Shown: one piece after another, positions 1 through 6,102 of the stretch | Layout of the letters: each line of letters opens with the position of its first letter | How positions within the stretch are numbered: the stretch's first letter is position 1 | From: Planctomycetota bacterium | Lineage (GTDB): Bacteria > Planctomycetota > MHYJ01 > WSZJ01 > JACPWG01 | NCBI GenBank assembly: GCA_016220045.1 | Contig: JACRIP010000105.1 | Span: 1 to 10,183 of the forward strand | Direction of reading: 5' to 3' | Length of the DNA: 10,183 bases | The notes under the pieces: generated by a model | Database searches by the model: none | Seen by the model: only the letters and a program-made list of their open reading frames with translations | What the model was told of the DNA's origin: nothing | Program-made: the position numbers and the translations under genes

Positions 1-5
1 CGCGG

Positions 6-57
6 CGGTCGCAAAGTGCCGATTCGGGCGGGGACAGCTCGTTCTGGGGAGCGAGCC
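6..57. repeat. Dispersed intergenic repeat, copy 1
   Basis: This stretch aligns without gaps to 3347-3398 (constant offset of 3341), with about 40 of 52 positions identical by hand. The conserved blocks are CGGTCGCAA (6-14), CGATTCGGGCGGG (20-32) and CTCGTTC (38-44), separated by variable 5-base spacers. A small inverted repeat, GCTCG at 37-41 with CGAGC at 52-56, falls inside it. It lies in the non-coding stretch ahead of truA. The shared sequence is seen directly; calling it a genome-wide family is inference from two copies. No convincing promoter or strong ribosome binding site for truA is visible in 1-107. Confidence 0.6.
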
Positions 58-107
58 CGTCCACCGCGGACCCGCCCGGACGGCTGCGCTCTCCTACGGT
101 GTTTCCG

Positions 108-1094
108 ATGACCGACCCCGCCTCCCCCGCCCCCCCCGCTCACTCCGCCCCGCCCCCACCTCACGCGCCGCCCCTCCGCAACCTCCGCCTCACGCTCGAA
201 TATGACGGCACCGCCTACTTCGGCTGGCAGGCCCAGGCGGGCGGCGGCACCGTCCAGCAGAAGCTCGTGGCGGCGATCGCCGCCGTCACCTCCGAGGTCG
301 CCGTCGTCTACGCGGCCGGCCGCACCGACGCCGGCGTCCACGCCCGCGGCCAGGTCGCCAATTTCCACACCCGCTGCCGCGTCCCGGTCGAGCGCATCCC
401 GCACGCGCTCAACGCGCACCTGCCCCGCGATATCGCGGTCCTCGCCTGCGTCGAGGCCCCGCCCGACTTCCACGCCCAGTTCGACGCCGCCGGCAAGCAC
501 TACCGCTACCGCATCCTGCACCGCGATGTGCCCAGCGCCCTCGAGTGGCGCCGCACCTGGTGGGTGCGCACCCCGCTCGACCTCGCCGCGATGCGCGCCG
601 CCGGACGCCTCCTCGTCGGCCGCCATGACTTCCGCGCCTTCGCCACGCAGTCCGCCCAGCGCAAGAACACCGTGCGCGAAATCGCCTCGCTTGACATCAC
701 CCGCGAAGGGGACTATATTTTTCTGGATGTCGTGGGCACCGGATTCCTCCACAACATGGTGCGCACGATCTCGGGTACCTTGGTGCTGGTCGGCAAGGGC
801 GCGTTGCCCCCGGCCGGCGTCGCCGACATCCTGGCTTCGTGCGATCGCAAGCGCGCCGGCCCGGTGGCGCCGCCCCAAGGCCTTTACATGATGCGGGTCT
901 TCTATCCGGGCGATCCCGGAGCGCCGGTGAAGCCCCCCCGGCGACCCGCGGCGGCGCAGGCCGCTCCCGCCGCCCCGAGCGCACCGGTCGCCGGGCCGGA
1001 GTCGCCGCCCTCGCCCCCGCCCGCGCCCCGGACTCCGCCCCCGTCTCCCGCCGCGCCGGGCGACGACTCCCATTCCGAGGACGACGAGGAATGA
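108..1094 (+). CDS. truA: tRNA pseudouridine(38-40) synthase TruA
   Basis: Cytoplasmic enzyme that isomerises uridines 38-40 in the tRNA anticodon arm to pseudouridine. The protein has 328 residues from ATG 108. Family motifs are clear: LEYDGTAYFGWQAQ (30-43), catalytic-Asp motif GRTDAGVHARGQVANF (Asp74), the H-KHYRYRI-type strand near 130-136, GRHDFRAFA (171-179), GTGFLHNMVR (210-219), and the C-terminal GLYMMRVFY (258-266), where most TruA proteins end. Two parts are unusual: a Pro/Ala-rich N-terminal extension of about 22 residues, and a tail of about 60 residues that is Pro/Ala-rich and ends in an acidic DDSHSEDDEE. The core family length is about 245-270. ATG 108 is preferred to an in-frame GTG at 99, although neither has a clear Shine-Dalgarno sequence. 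The last four bases overlap the next start (ATGA), suggesting translational coupling. Confidence 0.95.
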   Translation: MTDPASPAPPAHSAPPPPHAPPLRNLRLTLEYDGTAYFGWQAQAGGGTVQQKLVAAIAAVTSEVAVVYAAGRTDAGVHARGQVANFHTRCRVPVERIPHALNAHLPRDIAVLACVEAPPDFHAQFDAAGKHYRYRILHRDVPSALEWRRTWWVRTPLDLAAMRAAGRLLVGRHDFRAFATQSAQRKNTVREIASLDITREGDYIFLDVVGTGFLHNMVRTISGTLVLVGKGALPPAGVADILASCDRKRAGPVAPPQGLYMMRVFYPGDPGAPVKPPRRPAAAQAAPAAPSAPVAGPESPPSPPPAPRTPPPSPAAPGDDSHSEDDEE

Positions 1095-1942
1095 ACTGGC
1101 TCGATGGGACCATTCTGATCCTGCTCGGCATCGGCGCGGTCTTCGGCGCGATGAGCGGCCTGCTCTGGCAGATCGCCCGCATCGTCACCTACACCGTGTC
1201 GACCTACGCCTGCATGTACTTCCACGAACCCGCCGCCGAGTTTCTCGGCGCCTACCTGCCCTCCGCCGCGCCCGGCGTGCTCCGCGTCCTCTCCTACATC
1301 GTCGTGTTCACCGGCGTCTACCTCGTCCTCTTCACGATCACCGTCCTGATCGAGAAGGCGATGAAGGCCGTCCAGCTCAAGCCCCTCGATCGGCTGGGCG
1401 GCGCCGGACTCGGGGCGATCAAGGCCGGCCTCCTCTGCGGTACCATCCTGATGGGTCTGGCGATCTATCCGAACGCCACCTCCGAGGGCGCGCTCGCCGA
1501 GTCCCAGGTGGCGCCGGTCCTGCTCGAAGTCATGCGCGCGGTCATCGTCGCCGTGCCCGAGGAGTACAAGGAGGAGCTGTCCGCCGCGCTCGAACGGATG
1601 AAGCAGGCCGGTCTCCAGAAAGCCGGCGAGCTCGGCGCGGACGCCGCCCGGCGCGCCGCGGAGAACGCGGCCGGGGGCGCACGCGCCGGCGCCGCGGGGA
1701 CCGGCGGGCGGCAGGAGGTCGGCGCGCACGGCGAAATCATCGACGAGTTCGAGCCGCCGCCCGGCTCGACCGGCTCCCGCACCGCCTGGCCGCAGAGCCC
1801 CGCGCGCAACCCGACCGGCGCCGACGCGACCACCCGCCGTCCCCCGGCACCGCCCGAGCCCCAGCCGCCCGAGGATCTCGACAACTATTCCGACTGGTGG
1901 TGGCAGGGCCAGGAGTCCGACGCCCGCGCCACCCCGAGGTAG
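1091..1942 (+). CDS. CvpA-family inner-membrane protein
   Basis: The 283-residue protein starts like the CvpA/colicin V production family (MNWLDGTILILLGIGAVFGA) and carries the family's LDRLGGAGLGAIKAGL segment (99-114). Hydrophobic segments are visible at about 6-24, 27-44, 64-87 and 107-126, fitting a four-helix membrane domain. CvpA proteins are linked to colicin V export, cell-envelope homeostasis and, in E. coli, purF expression; the biochemical role is unsettled. From about residue 155 the chain becomes a soluble Ala/Glu-rich helix and then a Pro-rich disordered tail ending with NYSDWWWQGQ. That extension goes well beyond the usual length of about 160-180 residues. The start overlaps truA by ATGA, and its purine-rich ribosome binding site (GAGGA) is formed by the codons of TruA's acidic tail. 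The stop at 1940-1942 directly abuts the next ATG. Confidence 0.85.
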   Translation: MNWLDGTILILLGIGAVFGAMSGLLWQIARIVTYTVSTYACMYFHEPAAEFLGAYLPSAAPGVLRVLSYIVVFTGVYLVLFTITVLIEKAMKAVQLKPLDRLGGAGLGAIKAGLLCGTILMGLAIYPNATSEGALAESQVAPVLLEVMRAVIVAVPEEYKEELSAALERMKQAGLQKAGELGADAARRAAENAAGGARAGAAGTGGRQEVGAHGEIIDEFEPPPGSTGSRTAWPQSPARNPTGADATTRRPPAPPEPQPPEDLDNYSDWWWQGQESDARATPR

Positions 1943-3208
1943 ATGACCCGCTCCCTCCCCGCCGCCGCCGTCGCGCCCTCCCCTCCGGCGGCCCCGCCGC
2001 CTCCCGCGGCCGCCGCGCCCCGGCCGCTGCGCGTCGACCACGTCATCACCCGCATGATCCTGGGCGGCGCTCAGGAAAATACCCTGTTCACCGTCGAAGG
2101 CCTGCTCCGCCGGCCCGGCTACGACGTGCTCCTCGTCACCGGACCGGCGCTCGGACCCGAAGGCGAGCTGCTCGCCCGCGCCGCGGCGCACGGCGTCCCG
2201 GTCGCCCTGGTGGACGAGATGCGCCGCGAAATCCACCCGCTGCGCGACGTCGTCACGTTCGTCCGCCTCTGGTCCCACTTCCGCCGGCGCCGCCCCGACC
2301 TCGTGCACACGCACAGCTCCAAGGCGGGCATCCTCGGCCGCGCCGCCGCGCTCCTCGCGGGCGTTCCCGTGATCGTCCATACCATCCATGGCCTGCCCTT
2401 CCACCCCTACGAGACCTTCTGGAACAATCTCCTTTACGTCCTCGCCGAGCGCCTCTCCGCGCTCTGGTCGCACCGCATCATTTGCGTGGCCGACGCCATG
2501 ACCGAGCAGGCCCTCGCCGCCGGCGTGGGTCGCCGCGCCCAGTTCACGACCGTGCGCAGCGGCATGGAGGTGGCCCCCTTCCTCGCGCCCGACCCGCCCG
2601 CCGAGCTCGCCCGTCACGAACTCGGGTTTTCGCCTGACGATGTGGTTTTCGGCCAGGTGGCCCGGCTGACCGATCTGAAGGGGTATGAGTACCTGCTTCC
2701 GGCTTTCCGCGAGATCGTCGCCGCCGAGCCGCGCGCGCGCCTGCTCCTGGTGGGCGACGGCAAGCTGCGGCGCTGGGTCGAGGAGGAGGCGCGGCGGCTC
2801 GGCATTGCGCCGCGGCTGACCCTGACCGGCCTGGTCGATCCGGCGCGCATCCCCCGGCTCATCCGCGCGATGGACGTAGTCGTCCACTGCTCGCTGCGCG
2901 AAGGCCTGGCGCGCGTCCTGCCCCAGGCGCTCCTCTCCGCGCGCCCGGCCGTGACCTTCGACGTGGACGGCGCGCGCGAAGTCGTGGTGGACGGCGAGAC
3001 CGGGTTTCTCGTGCCCCCGAAGGACGTCCCGGCGCTGGTCGCCGCCTGCCTGCGCCTGGCGCGCGACCCCGAACTGCGGGGCCGCCTCGGCGCCTGCGGT
3101 CGCGAACGCTGCCGCGCGGAATTCTCGGTCGAGCACATGGTCGAGCGCATCGACGCGGTCTACGGTGAACTTCTGAGTCGTCGAGGGCCCCTAGCCCGGC
3201 AACGCTGA
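1943..3208 (+). CDS. Glycosyltransferase family 4 protein (GT-B fold)
   Basis: The 421-residue protein is a probable retaining GT4 glycosyltransferase, using a nucleotide-sugar donor to build cell-envelope or exported glycans. An Ala/Pro-rich leader (1-28) precedes the N-terminal Rossmann domain: RVDHVITRMILGGAQENTL, where GG41-42 is the glycine-rich loop, and VHTHSSKAGILGR (121-133). The C-terminal donor domain starts near 230 with VVFGQVARLTDLKGYEYLLPAF (Arg241 and Lys246 in the usual phosphate-binding positions). It continues with LLLVGDGKLR and then REGLARVLPQAL, followed by FDVDGAREVVVDGETGFLVPP. The usual E-x7-E motif reads E320-x7-Q328 here. There is no signal peptide or clear membrane helix. 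The ATG follows the CvpA stop without a gap and has GAGG four bases upstream, so the gene is probably coupled to the two before it. Acceptor and product cannot be read from the sequence. Confidence 0.9.
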   Translation: MTRSLPAAAVAPSPPAAPPPPAAAAPRPLRVDHVITRMILGGAQENTLFTVEGLLRRPGYDVLLVTGPALGPEGELLARAAAHGVPVALVDEMRREIHPLRDVVTFVRLWSHFRRRRPDLVHTHSSKAGILGRAAALLAGVPVIVHTIHGLPFHPYETFWNNLLYVLAERLSALWSHRIICVADAMTEQALAAGVGRRAQFTTVRSGMEVAPFLAPDPPAELARHELGFSPDDVVFGQVARLTDLKGYEYLLPAFREIVAAEPRARLLLVGDGKLRRWVEEEARRLGIAPRLTLTGLVDPARIPRLIRAMDVVVHCSLREGLARVLPQALLSARPAVTFDVDGAREVVVDGETGFLVPPKDVPALVAACLRLARDPELRGRLGACGRERCRAEFSVEHMVERIDAVYGELLSRRGPLARQR

Positions 3209-3277
3209 TCGCCGCACCGGCCATCCGGTCCGCCCGCAGGGTCAAGCCTTGTAGACCGGCCCCGCGGCTCGTTCGTA

Positions 3278-3297
3278 GTTCCGCCTTCAGGCGGAAC
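3278..3297. repeat. REP-like perfect palindrome
   Basis: The arms GTTCCGCC (3278-3285) and GGCGGAAC (3290-3297) pair perfectly over 8 bp around a TTCA tetraloop. The hairpin is followed by about 50 bases and then by the dispersed repeat at 3347. Short GC-rich intergenic palindromes of this shape resemble REP sequences mobilised by REP-associated tyrosine transposases (RAYT) in other bacteria. That parallel is inference, since no transposase is in the window. There is no T-tract, so it is a poor intrinsic terminator, though it could protect the 3' end of the upstream transcript. Confidence 0.7.
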
Positions 3298-3346
3298 GAT
3301 GGGCCGATTGCGATTCGTCCGCGGCGTAGGCGTCCGCCCGAAGAGG

Positions 3347-3398
3347 CGGTCGCAAGAGGTCGATTCGGGCGGGAGCGCCTCGTTCCGGAGATCGGGCC
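3347..3398. repeat. Dispersed intergenic repeat, copy 2
   Basis: Ungapped match to positions 6-57, sharing the blocks CGGTCGCAA (3347-3355), CGATTCGGGCGGG (3361-3373) and CTCGTTC (3379-3385) with divergent spacers between them. Both copies lie in gene-free sequence upstream of a + strand gene and have the same orientation. Conserved blocks with variable linkers fit a structured or protein-bound repeat better than a recent duplication. That reading is inference. Confidence 0.6.
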
Positions 3399-3421
3399 GG
3401 CCCCGCGGGACTCCGCCGCCC

Positions 3422-3524
3422 GAGACCTCGCGGCGCAGGCCGGAAGGACTGCGCCACAAGGGTTTCGAGCGTTTCGAGAATCGTTCGCGAGGTCTCCGGC
3501 AATTGTGGTGCAGGCCTTCCGGCC
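3422..3524. repeat. Interleaved inverted repeats
   Basis: Two pairs of inverted arms are visible. Pair A is a perfect 11-bp match: GAGACCTCGCG at 3422-3432 with CGCGAGGTCTC at 3486-3496. Pair B is a 22-bp arm at 3438-3459 (GGCCGGAAGG...CCACAA) with its complement at 3503-3524, matching at 20 of 22 positions. The order is A-B-A'-B', so the two stems cannot both form as a simple nested hairpin. They would be alternatives or a pseudoknot, or they mark two overlapping copies of an element in opposite orientation. Between the arms, TTTCGAGCGTTTCGAGAA contains a short TTTCGAG direct repeat. No coding potential is seen. Confidence 0.65.
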
Positions 3525-3619
3525 GGCACCGAACGGCCACTGATCGCTGCCCTTTGGGACAGCCTCTTCAGGCCTGCCGCGCCGGCGGGTCGATCTGCAC
3601 GCACAGGGAGAATGCGCCC

Positions 3620-4561
3620 ATGGAAATCATCGGCGAAACCTACCGTCCCGACGGCGGCATCGCCCAACCGGTGACCCTGCTCGGCGGCCTGGTCGCCGCC
3701 CTCCTGGTCGCGCTCCTGCTCGGCGCCGCCATGTCCTTCGTCGGCCAGTGGCTCTACCTGATCCTGCTCTTTCCGGCCATCGCGGGCGGGCTGATCGGCG
3801 CCGTCGGCCACGCCGCCGTGGACCGCGCCCAGGTGCGCCACCGCTTCCTCGCCGCCACCCTGCTCTTCTTCATCGGCCTGCTCGGCTACGCCGCCTACCA
3901 GGTCGGCGAGTACCAGCTCCTCCTCCACCGCATGCGCACCGGACTGGCGGCCGACGGCGTCACCGACCCCAAGGAGCAGGCCGAGACCATCGATGAGTTC
4001 TTCCGTGAGAAGTACGCGGCTACAGGATTCGCCGGATACCTGCGCCTCGCCGCCGCAGCCGGCGTGACGATCTCGCGCTCGCGCTCGCAGAGCCGCAAGG
4101 ACTCCGGCCCGACCCTGACCGGCCTCGGCTGGTGGCTCTACGTGGGAGTCGAGGCGCTGATCGTCGCCGGCATGGCGGCGGGCATCGCCTGGGGCGCCGC
4201 CGCCCGCCCCTTCTGCGAGCCGTGCTCGGCCTGGCTGCCGGATGCCGTGCCGGTGTTCCGCGCCGACCCGGCGCGCGAACCGGAACTGCTCGGCATGCTG
4301 CGGTCCGGCGGGCTCAAGGCGCTGGTGGGCCGGCCGCCCGACTTGAGCCGCGTTCCGCCCACTCTCGAACTCTCCATTCAGCTCTGTCGCACCTGCCGGC
4401 GCACCGGCTTCGGCGATCTCGTGCTGATCGAGTTGGACAAGAAGAAGAACCCGCAGCGGAAAAATCGCGCGACGCACGTGCGCTTGCCCGCGGGGCAGGG
4501 CCTCGCCCTGGTGCAGATGGTCGGCGGCCCGTCCCCGGACCCGCCTGTCGCCGGCGCATGA
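3620..4561 (+). CDS. Unrecognised membrane protein with two CxxC pairs
   Basis: I do not recognise this 313-residue protein. It has hydrophobic segments at about 18-40, 43-66, 76-94 and 171-195. Between the third and fourth is a polar loop containing a Ser/Arg run (SRSRSQSRK, 152-160). After the fourth helix come FCEPC (Cys199, Cys202) and, about 54 residues later, CRTC (Cys256, Cys259). Together these four Cys could bind one zinc ion or form a redox pair in a C-terminal domain of about 110 residues. The tail (272-290) is Lys/Arg-rich. The start at ATG 3620 is supported by AGGGAG nine bases upstream and by the loss of protein-like composition before it. It is followed by a 194-base gap with a promoter for the next gene, so it may be transcribed alone. 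A gene-specific function is not inferable. Confidence 0.8.
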   Translation: MEIIGETYRPDGGIAQPVTLLGGLVAALLVALLLGAAMSFVGQWLYLILLFPAIAGGLIGAVGHAAVDRAQVRHRFLAATLLFFIGLLGYAAYQVGEYQLLLHRMRTGLAADGVTDPKEQAETIDEFFREKYAATGFAGYLRLAAAAGVTISRSRSQSRKDSGPTLTGLGWWLYVGVEALIVAGMAAGIAWGAAARPFCEPCSAWLPDAVPVFRADPAREPELLGMLRSGGLKALVGRPPDLSRVPPTLELSIQLCRTCRRTGFGDLVLIELDKKKNPQRKNRATHVRLPAGQGLALVQMVGGPSPDPPVAGA

Positions 4562-4685
4562 GGATGCGTCGCTTCGCGGCTCGACCCTGCCCGAAAGCGC
4601 TCTCGGTATCTTGCGCGTCGGCCGTTGGTTGCGGCAAAGCGCCCGGCCCGCGCCGGCGTCGCGCCCGCCCCGCCTCCGATAGACC

Positions 4686-4713
4686 TTGCAACCGCTCGCA
4701 GCCGTGGTATACT
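4686..4713 (+). promoter_or_regulatory. Sigma70-like promoter for the phosphoesterase gene
   Basis: TTGCAA (4686-4691) and TATACT (4708-4713) are separated by 16 bases, a good match to -35 and -10 hexamers in an otherwise very GC-rich gap. Transcription would start near 4720, giving a leader of about 36 bases before ATG 4756. The leader holds a 7-base direct repeat, ACGGGGA, at 4724-4730 and 4737-4743; the second copy runs into the ribosome binding site GGAAGAGG. This is the clearest promoter in the window. Confidence 0.6.
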
Positions 4714-4755
4714 GCTCCCTGAGACGGGGAAATCCTACGGGGAAGAGGCCTTCTG

Positions 4756-5526
4756 ATGTGGGCGATCATCTCGGACCTCCATGCCAACCTGGAGGCCCTG
4801 GAAGGCGCCATCAAGGACATCAAGGCCCAAGGTCTCTCGACCAAGGACATCGTTTGCCTCGGCGACCTGGTCGGCTACGGACCCAATCCCGCCGAGTGCG
4901 TCGACATCGCGCGCGACTTTTTCATCTGCCTCAAGGGCAACCACGACGAGGCCGTGGTTAACGAAGCCCTGGGCTTCAACCCGCTGGCGCGCGAGGCCGT
5001 CGATTGGCACCGCTCGCAACTCAAGCCCTACTGGCTCAGCTCCAAGGGCAAGAAAATCCGCTGGGACTTCCTCAAGAGCCTCCCGGCCACGCGCACCGAG
5101 CAGAACTGCATGTTCGTCCACGGCTCGCCGCGCGACCCGACCATGGAGTACATCCTGCGCACCGACTGCGAGGATCTCCTCGGGGAAGTGCCCGTGAAGA
5201 TCAAGGAGATCTTCAGCAAGTTCGACGCGCTCTGCTTCGTCGGCCACACCCACGACCCCGGCGTGATCGGCGAAAACAGCCGCTTCATGACCCCGCGCGA
5301 CCTGAACGGCGAGTTCGAGATCGTCCCGGGCAAGAAGTTCATCATCAACGTGGGCTCGGTCGGTCAGCCGCGCGACGGCGACAACCGGGCCTGCTACGTG
5401 CTCTTTGACGGCAAGACGGTGAAATTCCGGAGGATCGAATACGATCCCGGCTCCACCCGGCAGAAAATCCTAGGCATCCCGGAACTCGACCCTCGCATCG
5501 GAGACCGGTTGCTCTACGGTAGGTAG
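4756..5526 (+). CDS. Calcineurin-like metallophosphoesterase family protein
   Basis: Probable cytoplasmic two-metal phosphoesterase of 256 residues. The full set of metal-binding motifs is present: SDLHAN (Asp7, His9), GDLVGYGPNP (Asp37), GNHDEAV (Asn62, His63), VHGSP (His122) and GHTHDP (His164, His166). The GSVGQPRDGD segment (200-209) is typical of the bacterial YfcE-like or diadenosine-tetraphosphatase-like subgroup. Substrates in that subgroup range from phosphodiesters to dinucleoside polyphosphates, so the substrate here is open. There is no signal peptide. ATG 4756 has GGAAGAGG about seven bases upstream and its own promoter. It lies 165 bases upstream of hpf on the same strand; read-through into hpf is possible, since no terminator is visible between them. 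Confidence 0.9.
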   Translation: MWAIISDLHANLEALEGAIKDIKAQGLSTKDIVCLGDLVGYGPNPAECVDIARDFFICLKGNHDEAVVNEALGFNPLAREAVDWHRSQLKPYWLSSKGKKIRWDFLKSLPATRTEQNCMFVHGSPRDPTMEYILRTDCEDLLGEVPVKIKEIFSKFDALCFVGHTHDPGVIGENSRFMTPRDLNGEFEIVPGKKFIINVGSVGQPRDGDNRACYVLFDGKTVKFRRIEYDPGSTRQKILGIPELDPRIGDRLLYGR

Positions 5527-5678
5527 TGTAGGTTGTCGGATTGGACGCGGCAGGCCGGACGGCGGCCCTCGCACCGCGGCCCGTGCGCCCGTCCGCTCCG
5601 AACGGCCTTCCCGCTCCCCCGGTTCCGCGAACGTTTCTCGGGTCTGTCGCAGGCGTTCGCCGGAGCTAAGGCGCAACT

Positions 5679-5694
5679 AGGAGACCAGCTCTTG
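5679..5694 (+). promoter_or_regulatory. Ribosome binding site and TTG start of hpf
   Basis: AGGAGA at 5679-5684 lies seven bases before TTG at 5692-5694. The predicted protein from this TTG begins exactly where HPF/RaiA proteins begin (MNISITARHM). The open frame continues back to 5533, but that extension is Arg/Pro-rich and unlike the family, so the TTG is the likely start. The gap 5527-5691 otherwise shows only an imperfect GC inverted repeat (CGGACGG 5556-5562 with CCGTCCG 5589-5595) and no clear promoter. Confidence 0.7.
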
Positions 5695-6087
5695 AACATC
5701 AGCATCACCGCCCGGCACATGACCGTCCCGGACGAGCTGAAGGCCTACACCGAGGAGAAGGCCGAGCGGCTCTCGAAGTACTTCGATCGGGTCAAGACCA
5801 TCGAAGTCGTGCTGAACGTGGAACAGGAGCGGCACTCGGCGGAGATGATCATTTCGGCGACGCGTGGGGTCACGCTCGTCGGGCACACCGTGGAGAAGGA
5901 CATCCACGCGGCGATCGACCTGGTGACGGACAAGATGGAACGCCAGCTCACGCGCCTCAAGGAGAAGCTGCGGGGCCGGCGGGCGCGTCGGGCGCCCTCG
6001 CGCGCCGTCAAGAACGGCCGCACCAACGGCACGGCGAAGGCGGAAGTCGCCGGGGAAGCCGTGGAAGACGGAGAAGACTGGCTGTAA
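5692..6087 (+). CDS. hpf: Ribosome hibernation promoting factor (HPF/RaiA family)
   Basis: The 131-residue protein should bind the 30S decoding centre and silence ribosomes when growth slows. The family core (1 to about 95) is clear: MNISITARHMTVPDELKAYT, EKAERLSKYFDRV, IEVVLNVEQERHSAEMII, then HAAIDLVTDKMERQLTRLKEKL. From about 96 a basic stretch (RGRRARRAPSRAVKNGR) passes into a short acidic end (EDGEDWL). It is longer than short HPF (about 95 residues) but lacks the dimerising C-terminal domain of long HPF (about 180-190 residues). On known family behaviour it would resemble short HPF or YfiA, with an unusual charged tail. It starts with TTG. Position ahead of ptsN recalls the rpoN-hpf-ptsN order of proteobacteria, though rpoN is not here. 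Confidence 0.92.
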   Translation: MNISITARHMTVPDELKAYTEEKAERLSKYFDRVKTIEVVLNVEQERHSAEMIISATRGVTLVGHTVEKDIHAAIDLVTDKMERQLTRLKEKLRGRRARRAPSRAVKNGRTNGTAKAEVAGEAVEDGEDWL

Positions 6088-6102
6088 CCCGCGATTCCCG
6101 GC

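Larger units (their letters stand above)
3209..3619. other. Gene-free, repeat-rich intergenic region
   Basis: No protein with recognisable features covers these 411 bases. An in-frame extension of the next gene runs back to an ATG at 3299, but it would translate repeat sequence into an Arg-rich, low-complexity peptide, so I treat it as non-coding. Contents in order: a small 5-bp hairpin just after the glycosyltransferase stop (3216-3229), the REP-like hairpin (3278-3297), repeat copy 2 (3347-3398), the interleaved inverted repeats (3422-3524), and a weak GC hairpin (3573-3589) about 30 bases before the next start. I see no convincing -35/-10 pair and no T-tract terminator. Confidence 0.6.

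Noticed and set aside
2900..2926. Glycosyltransferase as an inactive pseudoenzyme
   Set aside because: Only the second Glu of E-x7-E is changed; the glycine-rich loop, Arg241, Lys246 and first Glu are present and the reading frame is intact.
902..3136. Open frame of about 744 codons on the - strand across truA, the CvpA gene and the glycosyltransferase gene
   Set aside because: Same explanation: low-complexity Gly/Arg/Ala product opposite three well-supported genes.
3216..3229. Intrinsic terminator after the glycosyltransferase gene
   Set aside because: Only a 5-bp stem with no following T run; too weak to call.
3299..3619. N-terminal extension of the membrane protein gene to ATG 3299
   Set aside because: It would encode about 107 Arg/Pro-rich residues from the intergenic repeats, whereas ATG 3620 has a good ribosome binding site.
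3287..4477. Open frame of about 396 codons on the - strand over the membrane protein gene
   Set aside because: Its composition is Gly/Glu/Ala-biased and its C-terminal part is translated repeat sequence. The + strand frame has real membrane segments, CxxC pairs and a Shine-Dalgarno sequence.
5556..5595. Structured leader or riboswitch upstream of hpf
   Set aside because: One imperfect 7-bp inverted repeat in very GC-rich sequence is expected by chance, and no known riboswitch core is recognisable.
5533..5691. N-terminal extension of hpf
   Set aside because: The extension is Arg/Pro-rich and unlike the family; the TTG at 5692 with AGGAGA upstream restores the normal N-terminus.
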